Notes: a model not told the origin generated them from the sequence alone. A stretch of DNA of 13,330 nt from Chthoniobacterales bacterium (GCA_013697365.1 JACCXA010000255.1:1-13330), one strand, 5' to 3'. Positions 7,125 to 13,330 are shown, counted from the stretch's first letter. Numbers and translations are program-made.

Positions 7125-7554
7125 TTGCCGGGGCCGCGTCGCGCAAGGGGCGGGAAAGATCGTCTTTCACGCGATCGAGGACGCCATTCACAAACCGCCC
7201 GGAATCCGGGCCGCCGAAGGTTTTGGCCAGTTCGATCGCCTCGTTGATCGAAACAACCGGCGGGATGTCGTCCCGGTGCAGCAACTCGAAAATCGCGAGG
7301 CGCAGGACGGCGCGATCGACCGGCGAGATGCGGTTCAGATCGTAATTCTCCGTATAACGCGAAATGCGATCGTCGATCTCAGGGAGATGCGTCACCATCC
7401 CATCAATCAACGGCTGCGCGAAGGCGCGCACGTTCGGCTTGGCTGGGCAAAATTCCCAGAAGTCATCCATCTTCTCGAGCGCATCGCCGCCGTGCGCATC
7501 GCGCCAGAAGTGGAACTGGATGGCCGCCTGCCGCCCCATGCGCCGCTTTCCCAT
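7114..7554 (-). CDS. nusB: Transcription antitermination factor NusB
   Basis: A 146-residue all-alpha RNA-binding protein that, with NusE (S10), binds boxA RNA and supports antitermination of rRNA operons. Signature features are the Arg-rich N-terminus (GKRRMGRQAA), ISPVDRAVLRLAIFEL (76-91), IPPVVSINEAIELAKTFG (97-114) and SGRFVNGVLD (118-127). Length is normal. The ATG at 7554 lies 2 bases after the ribH stop, so translation is probably coupled. The ribH-nusB order is common in bacteria. The residue stretch about 21-45 (HGGDALEKMDDFWEFCPAKPN) is typical of a subset of family members. Confidence 0.95.
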   Translation of the reverse strand: MGKRRMGRQAAIQFHFWRDAHGGDALEKMDDFWEFCPAKPNVRAFAQPLIDGMVTHLPEIDDRISRYTENYDLNRISPVDRAVLRLAIFELLHRDDIPPVVSINEAIELAKTFGGPDSGRFVNGVLDRVKDDLSRPLRDAAPAKPL

Positions 7555-7556
7555 AC

Positions 7557-8033
7557 TTATTTCCGTCGCAGCTCAGACATCAGATTAGCAATCTGGATCG
7601 CCGCCCGCGCTGCTTCAACGCCGCGATTGATCTCTTTCTCGAGACAACGCTCGCGCGCCTGCCTTTCGTTCTCCAGACTGAGCACCGCGTTGATTACCGG
7701 CACGCCATGCTCGAGCGCAATTTGCTGCAAGGCGTTGGTCACGGAATGACTGAGATGCTCCGCGTGGGTCGTGCTTCCCTTTATGATGACGCCCATGGCC
7801 AGTATCGCGTCGGCCGTCCTTTGCAGCGCGACCTCGCGCACCACGATGGGAATTTCAAATGCACCCGGGACCTGATGAAGCGTAATCACGGCGCCCGCGA
7901 CTAGCGATCGCATTTCATCCGTGGCGTGGCTCACCAATCCTTGCACAAACTCAGGGTTGAACTGGCTCGCGACGATCGTGAAGTGCCGCTTGGAGGCGGC
8001 GATCCGGGGGCGTCTCGGGACGGCGTTGGACAC
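7557..8033 (-). CDS. ribH: 6,7-dimethyl-8-ribityllumazine synthase
   Basis: A 158-residue cytoplasmic enzyme that condenses the ribityl-aminouracil with 3,4-dihydroxy-2-butanone 4-phosphate in riboflavin biosynthesis; family members form 60-mers or pentamers. Motifs are SQFNPEF (23-29), VPGAFEIP (55-62), GVIIKGSTTHAEHL (81-94, with H90 equivalent to the catalytic His88 of B. subtilis) and QARER (125-129, with R129 as the phosphate-binding Arg). The start is GTG at 8033; no ATG lies in frame nearby upstream and no Shine-Dalgarno motif is seen. The reading frame stays open back to the ribBA stop, 19 codons upstream, through a low-complexity repeat, so the exact start is uncertain. It is the middle gene of ribBA-ribH-nusB. 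Confidence 0.94.
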   Translation of the reverse strand: MSNAVPRRPRIAASKRHFTIVASQFNPEFVQGLVSHATDEMRSLVAGAVITLHQVPGAFEIPIVVREVALQRTADAILAMGVIIKGSTTHAEHLSHSVTNALQQIALEHGVPVINAVLSLENERQARERCLEKEINRGVEAARAAIQIANLMSELRRK

Positions 8034-8038
8034 AAGCG

Positions 8039-8093
8039 AGAAGTCAGAGCAGAAGTCAGAAGTCGGAAGGCAGAAATCAGAAGGCAGAACTCA
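8039..8093. repeat. Low-complexity heptamer-type repeat between ribBA and ribH
   Basis: The spacer is a run of degenerate units: AGAAGTCAG, AGCAGAAGTCAG, AAGTCGGAAGGCAG, AAATCAG, AAGGCAG, AACTCAG. It is purine-rich on the plus strand, so the ribBA-ribH message carries a pyrimidine-rich CUUCUGA/CUUCUGC tract just before the ribH start. It begins at the ribBA stop codon. Similar tracts occur scattered in many soil-bacterium genomes as far as I recall; origin by slippage is likely. Confidence 0.75.
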
Positions 8094-9308
8094 GAGGAGG
8101 TGCCCCATCTTCACGCGCTTCGTTTCGAGATACTTCGCGTTATGCGGATTCGCCCCGCTCCGAATCGGGACCTGTTCGACCATCTGGATACCGTAGCCTT
8201 CCAAGCCGACAACCTTCTTCGGATTGTTTGTTAGGAAACGGAATTTGCGCACGCCGAGATCGAACAAGATCTGCGCGCCGAGGCCGTAATCACGCAGGTC
8301 GCTGCCGAAGCCGAGCCTGGCATTGGCCTCTACGGTATCGAGTCCCTCTTCCTGCAATTTGTAGGCGTGGATCTTGGCCGCCAGTCCGATTCCGCGCCCT
8401 TCCTGGCGCATGTAAACGAGGACGCCGTTGCCTTCACCGGAGATTTGCTGGAGCGCAGCGTGCAGCTGGTTTCCGCAATCGCAGCGACGCGATCCGAAAA
8501 CGTCGCCCGTGAGACACTCGCTATGCACGCGCACCAGAGTTGGCTTGGTCTTGGAAATAGTGCCTTTCACCAAAGCCAGGTGGTGTGCCCCATCGAGCGT
8601 GGAGTGATACAAATGAAGGTCGAAATCGCCGTAATCGGTCGGCAGTTTTACTACCTGTTCACGCTCAATCAGCTTCTCCTTCAGGCGCCGGTGCGCGATC
8701 AAGCTTTGGATCGTGCAAATACGAAGGCCGTGTTTCTGGCGGAACTTCATCAGCTCGGGCAGTCGCGCCATGGTCCCATCGTCCTGTAGAATTTCGCAGA
8801 GCACCCCGGCGGGTTGCAGGCCTGCCATTCGCGCCAGGTCCACGGCTGCTTCCGTGTGCCCCGCGCGTCGTAAGACTCCGCCATCCTTGGCGCGCAACGG
8901 AAAGATATGGCCAGGCTGCACGAGATCTTCCGGCTTCGAGTCTGGATGGGCGATTGTCTGAATCGTGGCGGCACGATCATGCGCGCTGATGCCCGTGGTC
9001 ACGCCCCGGGCGGCGTCGACCGAGACGGTGAAATCAGTCCGATACATCTCGCGGTTTTGCGCCACCATCCGCTGCAAGCCGAGCTGTTCCGCGCGTTCGT
9101 TCGAGACTGGGACGCAGATCAGACCGCGCCCATGCTTGGCCATGAAGTTAACGGCAGCAGGCGTGGCTTTCTCGGCCGCCATGACGAGGTCGCCCTCGTT
9201 CTCGCGATCGGCGTCGTCGGTCACGATGACCAGCTTCCCGTCGGCGACGTCCCGGACGACTTCTTCAATCGTATCGAATTCCAGAGCTGACGGCGCCTCA
9301 ACTAACAT
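8091..9308 (-). CDS. ribBA: Bifunctional DHBP synthase / GTP cyclohydrolase II
   Basis: A 405-residue two-domain enzyme for the two entry branches of riboflavin synthesis. The N-terminal domain (1 to ~205) makes 3,4-dihydroxy-2-butanone 4-phosphate from ribulose 5-phosphate. It shows the acidic DDADRENEGD (31-40), H134 in QPGHIFPLRA, and R148-x-G-HTEAAVDLAR (from 148). The C-terminal domain (~215-405) opens the GTP ring. It shows zinc cysteines C265, C276 and C278 (HSECLTGDVFGS..CDCG), R301 in RQEGRGIGL, DYGLGAQIL (340-348) and TNNPKK (360-365). Both domains look complete, so both activities are expected. The ATG at 9308 fits the family N-terminus; only a weak GGAAG lies upstream. It is the first gene of the cluster. 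No FMN riboswitch consensus is visible in the 189 bases upstream. Confidence 0.96.
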   Translation of the reverse strand: MLVEAPSALEFDTIEEVVRDVADGKLVIVTDDADRENEGDLVMAAEKATPAAVNFMAKHGRGLICVPVSNERAEQLGLQRMVAQNREMYRTDFTVSVDAARGVTTGISAHDRAATIQTIAHPDSKPEDLVQPGHIFPLRAKDGGVLRRAGHTEAAVDLARMAGLQPAGVLCEILQDDGTMARLPELMKFRQKHGLRICTIQSLIAHRRLKEKLIEREQVVKLPTDYGDFDLHLYHSTLDGAHHLALVKGTISKTKPTLVRVHSECLTGDVFGSRRCDCGNQLHAALQQISGEGNGVLVYMRQEGRGIGLAAKIHAYKLQEEGLDTVEANARLGFGSDLRDYGLGAQILFDLGVRKFRFLTNNPKKVVGLEGYGIQMVEQVPIRSGANPHNAKYLETKRVKMGHLL

Positions 9309-9326
9309 CGCTAACCATTACTTCCG

Positions 9327-9340
9327 GCCGTCCGGACGGC
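9327..9340. promoter_or_regulatory. Perfect 14-base palindrome upstream of ribBA
   Basis: GCCGTCCGGACGGC is a perfect dyad centred about 26 bases upstream of the ribBA ATG. With no loop it is better suited to a dimeric DNA-binding protein than to an RNA hairpin, and its position is compatible with an operator. High GC makes chance palindromes more likely. A TTGCCG/TAATGG pair 16 bases apart on the minus strand overlaps it but lies too close to the start to be convincing. Confidence 0.3.
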
Positions 9341-9401
9341 AACGTGTATTCAGCTGCGTCCCGGACGACGGTGCGGCACGTGAGACAGCAAGGAGGAAAT
9401 A

Positions 9402-9497
9402 ATTCATCCACGGATGGACACGGATGAAGAGGAAAGCAGGGCGAGTATTCCTTTCTCTTTCCTCCGTGAAAATCCGTGTTTATCCGCGGCGAAAACA
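9402..9497. repeat. Dispersed-type inverted repeat (CCACGGATGGACACGGAT family)
   Basis: The left arm (about 9408-9436) carries CCACGGATGGACACGGAT and then AGGAAAG. The right arm (about 9455-9489) is its imperfect reverse complement, CCGCGGATAAACACGGAT and AGGAAAG when read on the minus strand. The translated minus-strand string contains SPRINTDFHGG and HPCPSV, which I recognise as the signature of a widespread non-coding repeat that is often mis-annotated as small proteins. The element ends directly at the stop codon of the neighbouring gene (9498-9500). It may terminate or stabilise that operon's transcript. No transposase is nearby. Confidence 0.7.
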
Positions 9498-10259
9498 TCA
9501 TTCATCGGCGCTCGTCGCGACGATCGCATCAGGCCGATACATGTCGCGGTTTGAACCTTGAAACTCGGCTTTTAGCTTCACTTTTAAGTGCGCGAGATCG
9601 ACTACGTCCCAGCGCGTGAAGTCCCAATTGCCACCCTTTCGCTCCGCATGCTCGAAGCCCAGGAGGAGATGCACGGCATCCTCGCGTACTTTGTTCGTCG
9701 CGATCTTGGGCTCGAAGTAGAACGTGCGAAAGCTGCTGCCACGGCTCCCGGAGGCATAAAGTTTTGGGTCCAGGTAATAAACGCGTTTGCTTGCCGTATC
9801 GACGAGCTGCAAGTCTGGATAGCCAGAACGCTGCACGCGTTCCTGAGCTGTTTTCGGGAAAATGCAGCTTAGCCCCGGCGTGCCATTGAGGACTTCGCGG
9901 ATCATGTTCTCGAACGGACCGCTGACTTCGTTGATGCGGGCGACAGTTTGAATGGGACTGTCCGGCGCGTTCATCCGCTGGATGACCTGATCCAGCGCAG
10001 CGGCGATTTGCTTTAGGACGCGCTGATCAATTTCGTCGGCGGGATTGATGGGGATGACTTTCTTGCCGGTCGCGTAAAAGACGACGTCGCTTAACGGGAT
10101 CTCGCGCAGCTCCTCTTTTTCTTCGAGCAACCATGGAATCAGCGTGGCAGCCGTGGATTCGGGAGAGGGTGTGCCGCTTAACGCAGGGGAGGGCTCGCGT
10201 CCTTCCATCACCAGGACGCAGGCGACGCAAAGAATCGCCAGGAGGAGGGGGCGGGGCAT
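9498..10259 (-). CDS. Exported protein with PD-(D/E)XK nuclease-like motif pattern
   Basis: A 253-residue protein I do not recognise as a named family. The N-terminus (MPRP, then LLLAILCVACVLVM) is a Sec-type signal peptide or anchor; the next ~25 residues are Pro/Ser/Thr-rich, followed by a soluble domain. The order E117 in a helix (SGPFENMIREVLN), P148-D149 in GYPDLQLV, then D164-P-K166 in VYYLDPKLY matches the core of PD-(D/E)XK nucleases. A basic/acidic helix (NKVREDAVHLLLGFEHAER, 189-207) and LKVKLKAEFQGSNRDMY (225-241) follow, as in some restriction-endonuclease-like domains. The fold call is inference. It starts 2 bases after the deoA stop, so it is the last gene of the deo operon. That suggests release of nucleotides from external or periplasmic DNA, although no activity is shown. 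Confidence 0.75.
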   Translation of the reverse strand: MPRPLLLAILCVACVLVMEGREPSPALSGTPSPESTAATLIPWLLEEKEELREIPLSDVVFYATGKKVIPINPADEIDQRVLKQIAAALDQVIQRMNAPDSPIQTVARINEVSGPFENMIREVLNGTPGLSCIFPKTAQERVQRSGYPDLQLVDTASKRVYYLDPKLYASGSRGSSFRTFYFEPKIATNKVREDAVHLLLGFEHAERKGGNWDFTRWDVVDLAHLKVKLKAEFQGSNRDMYRPDAIVATSADE

Positions 10260-10261
10260 AA

Positions 10262-11494
10262 TTAATCGATGACGAACGCTTGTTCGATCTGCGCAAGCAC
10301 TGAAGCGAGGCTCGCTTGACTGCGTGCGTGAACAACACAGATCGGTTCGTTCCGCACCACAGGTTGGCCGATCTTTCCGACGCCGGAAAACCCGACGGCA
10401 AAATCCACGTTGTCATTCGCCTTCTGACGGCCGCCGCCAAGCTGAACAGAGGCGCGTCCGATTGCTTCCGCGTCGACGCTCCGAAGGGTGCCGCTTTTCG
10501 GTGCCAGAAGCGGATGCGAGATCGGCGCGCGATGCCTGCTCCCTATCTTCTCGAGTGCGCCCGCGTCTCCGCCTTGAGCTTCTACCAGCTGGACAAATTT
10601 CTCCCACGCCGTCCCATCGCGCAGCCATTGCCAGAACTGTGCGCGGGAGGCATTCGAAACCTGCGCTCCGAGGTCGAGAATGAGCGCGACCAAGTCGTCA
10701 GGCCCGCCTCCTTGCAAAATCTCGACGCATTCGGCGACTTCGAGGGCGTTGCCGACTGTTCGGCCGAGTGGCTCGTCCATTGGGCTGAGAAGATGCGACA
10801 TCTGCACGCCCATCAGTTTTCCCACGTCCGTCATGGAAGTCGCCAATTCCTCCGCTTCGGCGCGTGTCTTCATGAACGCGCCCCGGCCGAATTTCACGTC
10901 GAGCACGAGGCGATCGAGATTCTCCGCGAGTTTCTTGCTCATGATGCTCGCGACAATCAGCGGCTGCGATGGCACGGTGCCGGTCACGTCTCGCAGCGCG
11001 TAAAGTCTTTTGTCGGCTGGGCAGATGTCGGCTGTCTGTCCGATCATGAAGACGCCGATCCGCTCCAATTGCGCGAGCGCGGTCCGTTCGTCCAGGTTCA
11101 CATTGAAGCCGGGGATGCTCTCGAGTTTATCGAGCGTTCCGCCTGTGATCCCGAGGCCGCGGCCGGAAATCATCGGCACCCAGACGTCATCGCAGGCCAG
11201 GAGGGGGGCGAGCACGAGGGAGACTTTGTCGCCCACGCCGCCGGTGGAATGCTTGTCGACCTTCGGCGGCGAGCTCGCGGGATATGCGAGCGTGCGGCCG
11301 CTCTGCATCATCGTCTTGGTCAGATGCTGCGTCTCGACGGCCGTCATCCCGCGGAAGAACACCGCCATGGCCCACGCGCTCATCTGGTAGTCCGGGATGT
11401 CGCCGCGTGTGAAACCGTCGATCAACGCCGCGATTTCCGGTGCGGTGAGCTCCACGCCTTCGCGCTTCTTTTCAATCAATGACGGGACGTGCAT
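10262..11494 (-). CDS. deoA: Thymidine / pyrimidine-nucleoside phosphorylase
   Basis: A 410-residue cytoplasmic enzyme that phosphorolyses (deoxy)pyrimidine nucleosides to the free base and (deoxy)ribose 1-phosphate. Signatures are phosphate-site K81-H82-S83-T84-G-G (KVDKHSTGGVGDK), SGRGLGITGGTLDKLESIPGF (110-130), and base-binding R168 (YALRDVTGTV), S183 and K187 (VASIMSKKLAENLDRLVLDVKFGRGAFM). These correspond to E. coli H85, R171, S186 and K190 with a constant offset of three. It is slightly shorter than the usual 430-440 residues. I chose the ATG at 11494 (MHVPSLIEKKREG); a GTG at 11548 would overlap deoB by 34 bases and add unrelated residues. The gap to deoB is 20 bases, without a Shine-Dalgarno motif. 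Specificity for thymidine alone versus uridine as well is not resolved. Confidence 0.94.
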   Translation of the reverse strand: MHVPSLIEKKREGVELTAPEIAALIDGFTRGDIPDYQMSAWAMAVFFRGMTAVETQHLTKTMMQSGRTLAYPASSPPKVDKHSTGGVGDKVSLVLAPLLACDDVWVPMISGRGLGITGGTLDKLESIPGFNVNLDERTALAQLERIGVFMIGQTADICPADKRLYALRDVTGTVPSQPLIVASIMSKKLAENLDRLVLDVKFGRGAFMKTRAEAEELATSMTDVGKLMGVQMSHLLSPMDEPLGRTVGNALEVAECVEILQGGGPDDLVALILDLGAQVSNASRAQFWQWLRDGTAWEKFVQLVEAQGGDAGALEKIGSRHRAPISHPLLAPKSGTLRSVDAEAIGRASVQLGGGRQKANDNVDFAVGFSGVGKIGQPVVRNEPICVVHARSQASLASVLAQIEQAFVID

Positions 11495-11514
11495 GGTTAA
11501 TCCGACGTGCTGGC

Positions 11515-12645
11515 CTATTGCCGGAGAAAAGAGGTGCCAGATGCCCACTGGACTCCGAAGTAATCACCCAGCGTGGCAGCCACATCCGCAAAACTTTGGC
11601 GCGTGCCGAGCTCGCGCGACTCGCCGGCGTGCAGCATGAGGAGCGGCACCTGCTCCCGTGTGTGATCGGTTCCAGGAAATGTCGGATCGTTGCCGTGATC
11701 GGCTGTCAGAAGAATAAGATCCTCCGGGCGAATTGTGGTCAGAAAAGTCCCCAGCCAAACGTCGAATTCTTCCAGCGCCCGCGCGTAGCCTGCGACATCT
11801 CGGCGATGGCCATGGAGCATGTCGAAATCAACCAGGTTGGCGAAAAGCAATCCGTGACTCAACTCCGGCCAAAGCGCCGCGATCCGATTCATCCCTTCGA
11901 AATTCGAAGCTGTCGGGTACGACTGCGTCACGCCCTCCCCAGCGAAGATGTCGCTGATTTTGCCCACGCCAATTACCTCGGCATCGCTTTCGGTCAGCGC
12001 GTTCAGAATGCTCCGCGGCGGCGTCTTGGAGTAATCGTGCCGGCGCGAAGTTCGTTGGAAATGGCCGATCTCTCCCTCGAAAGGCCGCGCAATAACGCGT
12101 CCAATCCGCGCCTCGTCCGCATACTTCCGCGCCCTCTGGCAAATCGAGTAAAGACGGTCGTTCGAAATGATTTTTTCGTGCGCCGCAATCTGGAGAACAG
12201 AGTCCGCCGACGTGTAAAGGATCGGTCTCCCGGTCCGCACATGTTCCGCGCCCAGTTCTTCCAGGATGGTCGTTCCGCTGCAGGCATAGTTTCCGAGAAA
12301 TCCCACGCCAACGTCCCGTTCGATCTTGCGGACCAATTCATCGGGGAAGCGATCATAGACCGCAAAGGGCTCTTCGAGAATAATCCCGGCAATTTCCCAG
12401 TGGCCCGTTGTCGTGTCCTTGCCCGCCGAAAGCTCCTGCATTCGCCCATAGCTCGCACGGGGCGAGACGCGATTGTCCTTATCCATCAACTCGCTCAAGC
12501 CTAACGAGCAGAGATTGGGCAAGGCGATATCTGGGCATTGCGCATAAATGTGCCCGAGCGTGTCAGCCCCCTCGTCTCCGTAATCTGCAGCGTCTGGCGC
12601 ATTCCCGATCCCAACGCTATCCAGGACAATGAGGAGCGCGCGCAT
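11515..12645 (-). CDS. deoB: Phosphopentomutase
   Basis: A 376-residue cytoplasmic metalloenzyme of the alkaline-phosphatase superfamily that interconverts (deoxy)ribose 1-phosphate and 5-phosphate. Metal-site residues are D9 (LIVLDSVGIG), D275 and H280 (VDFDMLHGHRRD), D316-H317 (LTADHGND) and H328 (DHTREQ). The phosphorylated threonine is T80 in KDTTTGHWE. All align with the Bacillus cereus enzyme by sequence pattern. The cap domain lies between about 95 and 215. I chose the ATG at 12645 (MRALLIVLDS); an upstream extension would run through a palindromic repeat. It supplies deoxyribose 5-phosphate for DeoC aldolase, which is not in the window. It lies 20 bases upstream of deoA and 81 bases downstream of the ALDH-like gene. 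Confidence 0.96.
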   Translation of the reverse strand: MRALLIVLDSVGIGNAPDAADYGDEGADTLGHIYAQCPDIALPNLCSLGLSELMDKDNRVSPRASYGRMQELSAGKDTTTGHWEIAGIILEEPFAVYDRFPDELVRKIERDVGVGFLGNYACSGTTILEELGAEHVRTGRPILYTSADSVLQIAAHEKIISNDRLYSICQRARKYADEARIGRVIARPFEGEIGHFQRTSRRHDYSKTPPRSILNALTESDAEVIGVGKISDIFAGEGVTQSYPTASNFEGMNRIAALWPELSHGLLFANLVDFDMLHGHRRDVAGYARALEEFDVWLGTFLTTIRPEDLILLTADHGNDPTFPGTDHTREQVPLLMLHAGESRELGTRQSFADVAATLGDYFGVQWASGTSFLRQ

Positions 12646-12658
12646 CGACCAACTGTAG

Positions 12659-12677
12659 CGGCGGTCTATAACCGCCG
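12659..12677. repeat. Short palindromic repeat just upstream of deoB
   Basis: CGGCGGT (12659-12665), loop CTATA, ACCGCCG (12671-12677) form a perfect seven-pair hairpin that ends 13 bases before the deoB start on the minus strand. The flanks (CTGTAG before it, and CCGGCGGGCGAGACGG at about 12711-12716 and before) resemble parts of a dispersed GC-rich repeat whose translations read DGGYRPPLQ or AVIDRRYS. I recall these from verrucomicrobial annotations. If transcribed, the hairpin could limit access to the deoB start. Copy number is not known. Confidence 0.55.
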
Positions 12678-12726
12678 TCTTTCTCAAATCGGTAACAGTC
12701 CCGGCGGGCGAGACGGCCGCGGCAGT

Positions 12727-13330
12727 TCACAACCCGATCGGATGCCACGCCGTCTTCATCTCGACCGTATCCATAATCCAATAGGGATTCTCCGCCCGTT
12801 CGCTGCCCCATTCCGCGCCGGTCAGGTTGCGCTCCACATATCGTTTCACGTTGAAGCCGCCGCCGCGTTGCAGCTCTCGCCCGATCGCTTCATCGCCCGA
12901 GGCGTCCACGATCGCGTTCACATCCATGTGACTCGCGAAATGCGGGGCCAATTCGGCGCGTTCGCCCGCCAGAACGTTGACGACGCCTCCGGGCAGGTCG
13001 CTGGTCGCGATGATTTCCGAGAAGGTTAAGGCCGGAAGCGGCTGGGTGGTCGAAGGAAGAACAATCGCGGTGTTTCCCGCCAGGATGACTGGCGCGACTA
13101 ATGAGACCAGCGCCACGAGCGGAAACTCGTCCGGACACACGATCACCACCACACCGGTCGGCTCCGGCATGGTGAAATTGAAATGTGAGCTGGCGACGGG
13201 ATTCACCGTGCTGAAGATTTGCTGAAACTTGTCGGTCCACCCGGCGTAATGCACGAGCCGGTCGATCGCGAGTGTCGCCTCCGCGGCTTCGCGACGGCCG
13301 CCGGCAGCATTCGAGCGATCCACTTCCGCC
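12727..13330 (-). CDS. Aldehyde dehydrogenase-like protein lacking catalytic residues (N-terminus outside window)
   Basis: Partial: 201 codons are visible and the frame is open at the window end; the GTG near 13323 is internal. The ALDH fold is clear: LVHYAGWTDKF, then EPTGVVVIVCPDEFPLVALVSLVAPVILAGNTAIVLP (genomic about 13160-13054), then DLPGGVVNVLAG and the HMDVNAIVDASGDEAIGREL region. Key residues are altered. The PWNFP motif with the oxyanion asparagine reads PDEFP, the coenzyme-binding KPSE reads LPSTT, and the protein stops before the usual Glu and nucleophilic Cys. The last residues (VEMKTAWHPIGL) look like a designed end rather than a random truncation. It heads a deoB-deoA operon, where an active ALDH usually removes acetaldehyde made by DeoC. 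A structural partner or second subunit of an active ALDH just upstream is a reasonable guess. Confidence 0.85.
   Translation of the reverse strand, partial: AEVDRSNAAGGRREAAEATLAIDRLVHYAGWTDKFQQIFSTVNPVASSHFNFTMPEPTGVVVIVCPDEFPLVALVSLVAPVILAGNTAIVLPSTTQPLPALTFSEIIATSDLPGGVVNVLAGERAELAPHFASHMDVNAIVDASGDEAIGRELQRGGGFNVKRYVERNLTGAEWGSERAENPYWIMDTVEMKTAWHPIGL

Noticed and set aside
8039..8093. CRISPR-like or tandem regulatory array
   Set aside because: The units are 7 to 14 bases, degenerate and without unique spacers, so this is a low-complexity tract.
9309..9497. FMN riboswitch upstream of ribBA
   Set aside because: I read the minus strand for the conserved RFN boxes and saw none; the gap is filled by a repeat and a palindrome.
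9298..9501. 67-codon minus-strand open frame
   Set aside because: The translation carries the INTDFHG and HPCPSV strings typical of a non-coding repeat read as protein.
9498..10259. Lipobox in the exported protein (CVAC in the hydrophobic stretch)
   Set aside because: The -3 position is Cys rather than Leu/Val/Ile, and the cysteine lies inside the hydrophobic core rather than at its end.
10316..11482. Long open frame of 388 codons on the plus strand
   Set aside because: It is fully antisense to deoA, whose motifs are unmistakable. The translation is rich in His, Arg and Ala without domain features. High third-position GC explains long shadow frames.
11479..12504. Plus-strand open frame of 341 codons
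   Set aside because: Antisense to deoB, with no recognisable motifs and no plausible start context.

Overview
The window is high-GC bacterial chromosome, densely packed, with no tRNA, rRNA, CRISPR array or transposase gene that I can see. Its main content is metabolic: twelve complete protein genes and two genes cut by the window ends. The mix of genes, the lack of Shine-Dalgarno motifs before nearly every start, and short palindromic or low-complexity repeats in the gaps suggest a soil-type Verrucomicrobiota (Chthoniobacterales/Udaeobacter-like) or, less likely, an Acidobacteriota. This placement is an inference from recall, not a computed assignment.

Layout. (1) 1-957 (+) is the C-terminal part of the lipid II flippase MurJ. 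It is convergent with (2) 1043-2158 (-), a PLP-dependent trans-sulfuration enzyme; a 71-base inverted repeat lies between them and supplies murJ's stop codon. (3) A divergent intergenic region (2159-2373) holds stacked hairpins and a plausible sigma-70 promoter reading into (4) a five-gene (+) operon at 2374-7091: glutamate dehydrogenase, an aldose-1-epimerase-like protein, an uncharacterised conserved protein, fumarylacetoacetase and a small conserved protein, with gaps of 3 to 10 bases. (5) It converges on a (-) cluster at 7114-9308: ribBA, ribH, nusB, in transcription order. The two facing stop codons sit inside one stem. (6) Upstream of ribBA is a 189-base gap with a perfect palindrome and a dispersed-type inverted repeat. 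(7) 9498-13330 (-) is a deoxyribonucleoside salvage operon. In transcription order it holds an aldehyde-dehydrogenase-like protein lacking catalytic residues, deoB, deoA, and a signal-peptide-bearing protein with a PD-(D/E)XK-nuclease-like motif pattern.

How the genes may work together. Fumarylacetoacetase is the last step of tyrosine/phenylalanine breakdown, and glutamate dehydrogenase could return the amino group collected on 2-oxoglutarate during transamination. The ribBA-ribH-nusB cluster makes flavin precursors and couples to a transcription factor, a common bacterial arrangement. In the deo operon, DeoA makes deoxyribose-1-phosphate and DeoB converts it to deoxyribose-5-phosphate. An aldolase (deoC) and an acetaldehyde-oxidising enzyme would be expected just beyond the right edge. 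The exported nuclease-like protein at the end of this operon would make sense as a DNA-scavenging component, and it is the most interesting lead here.
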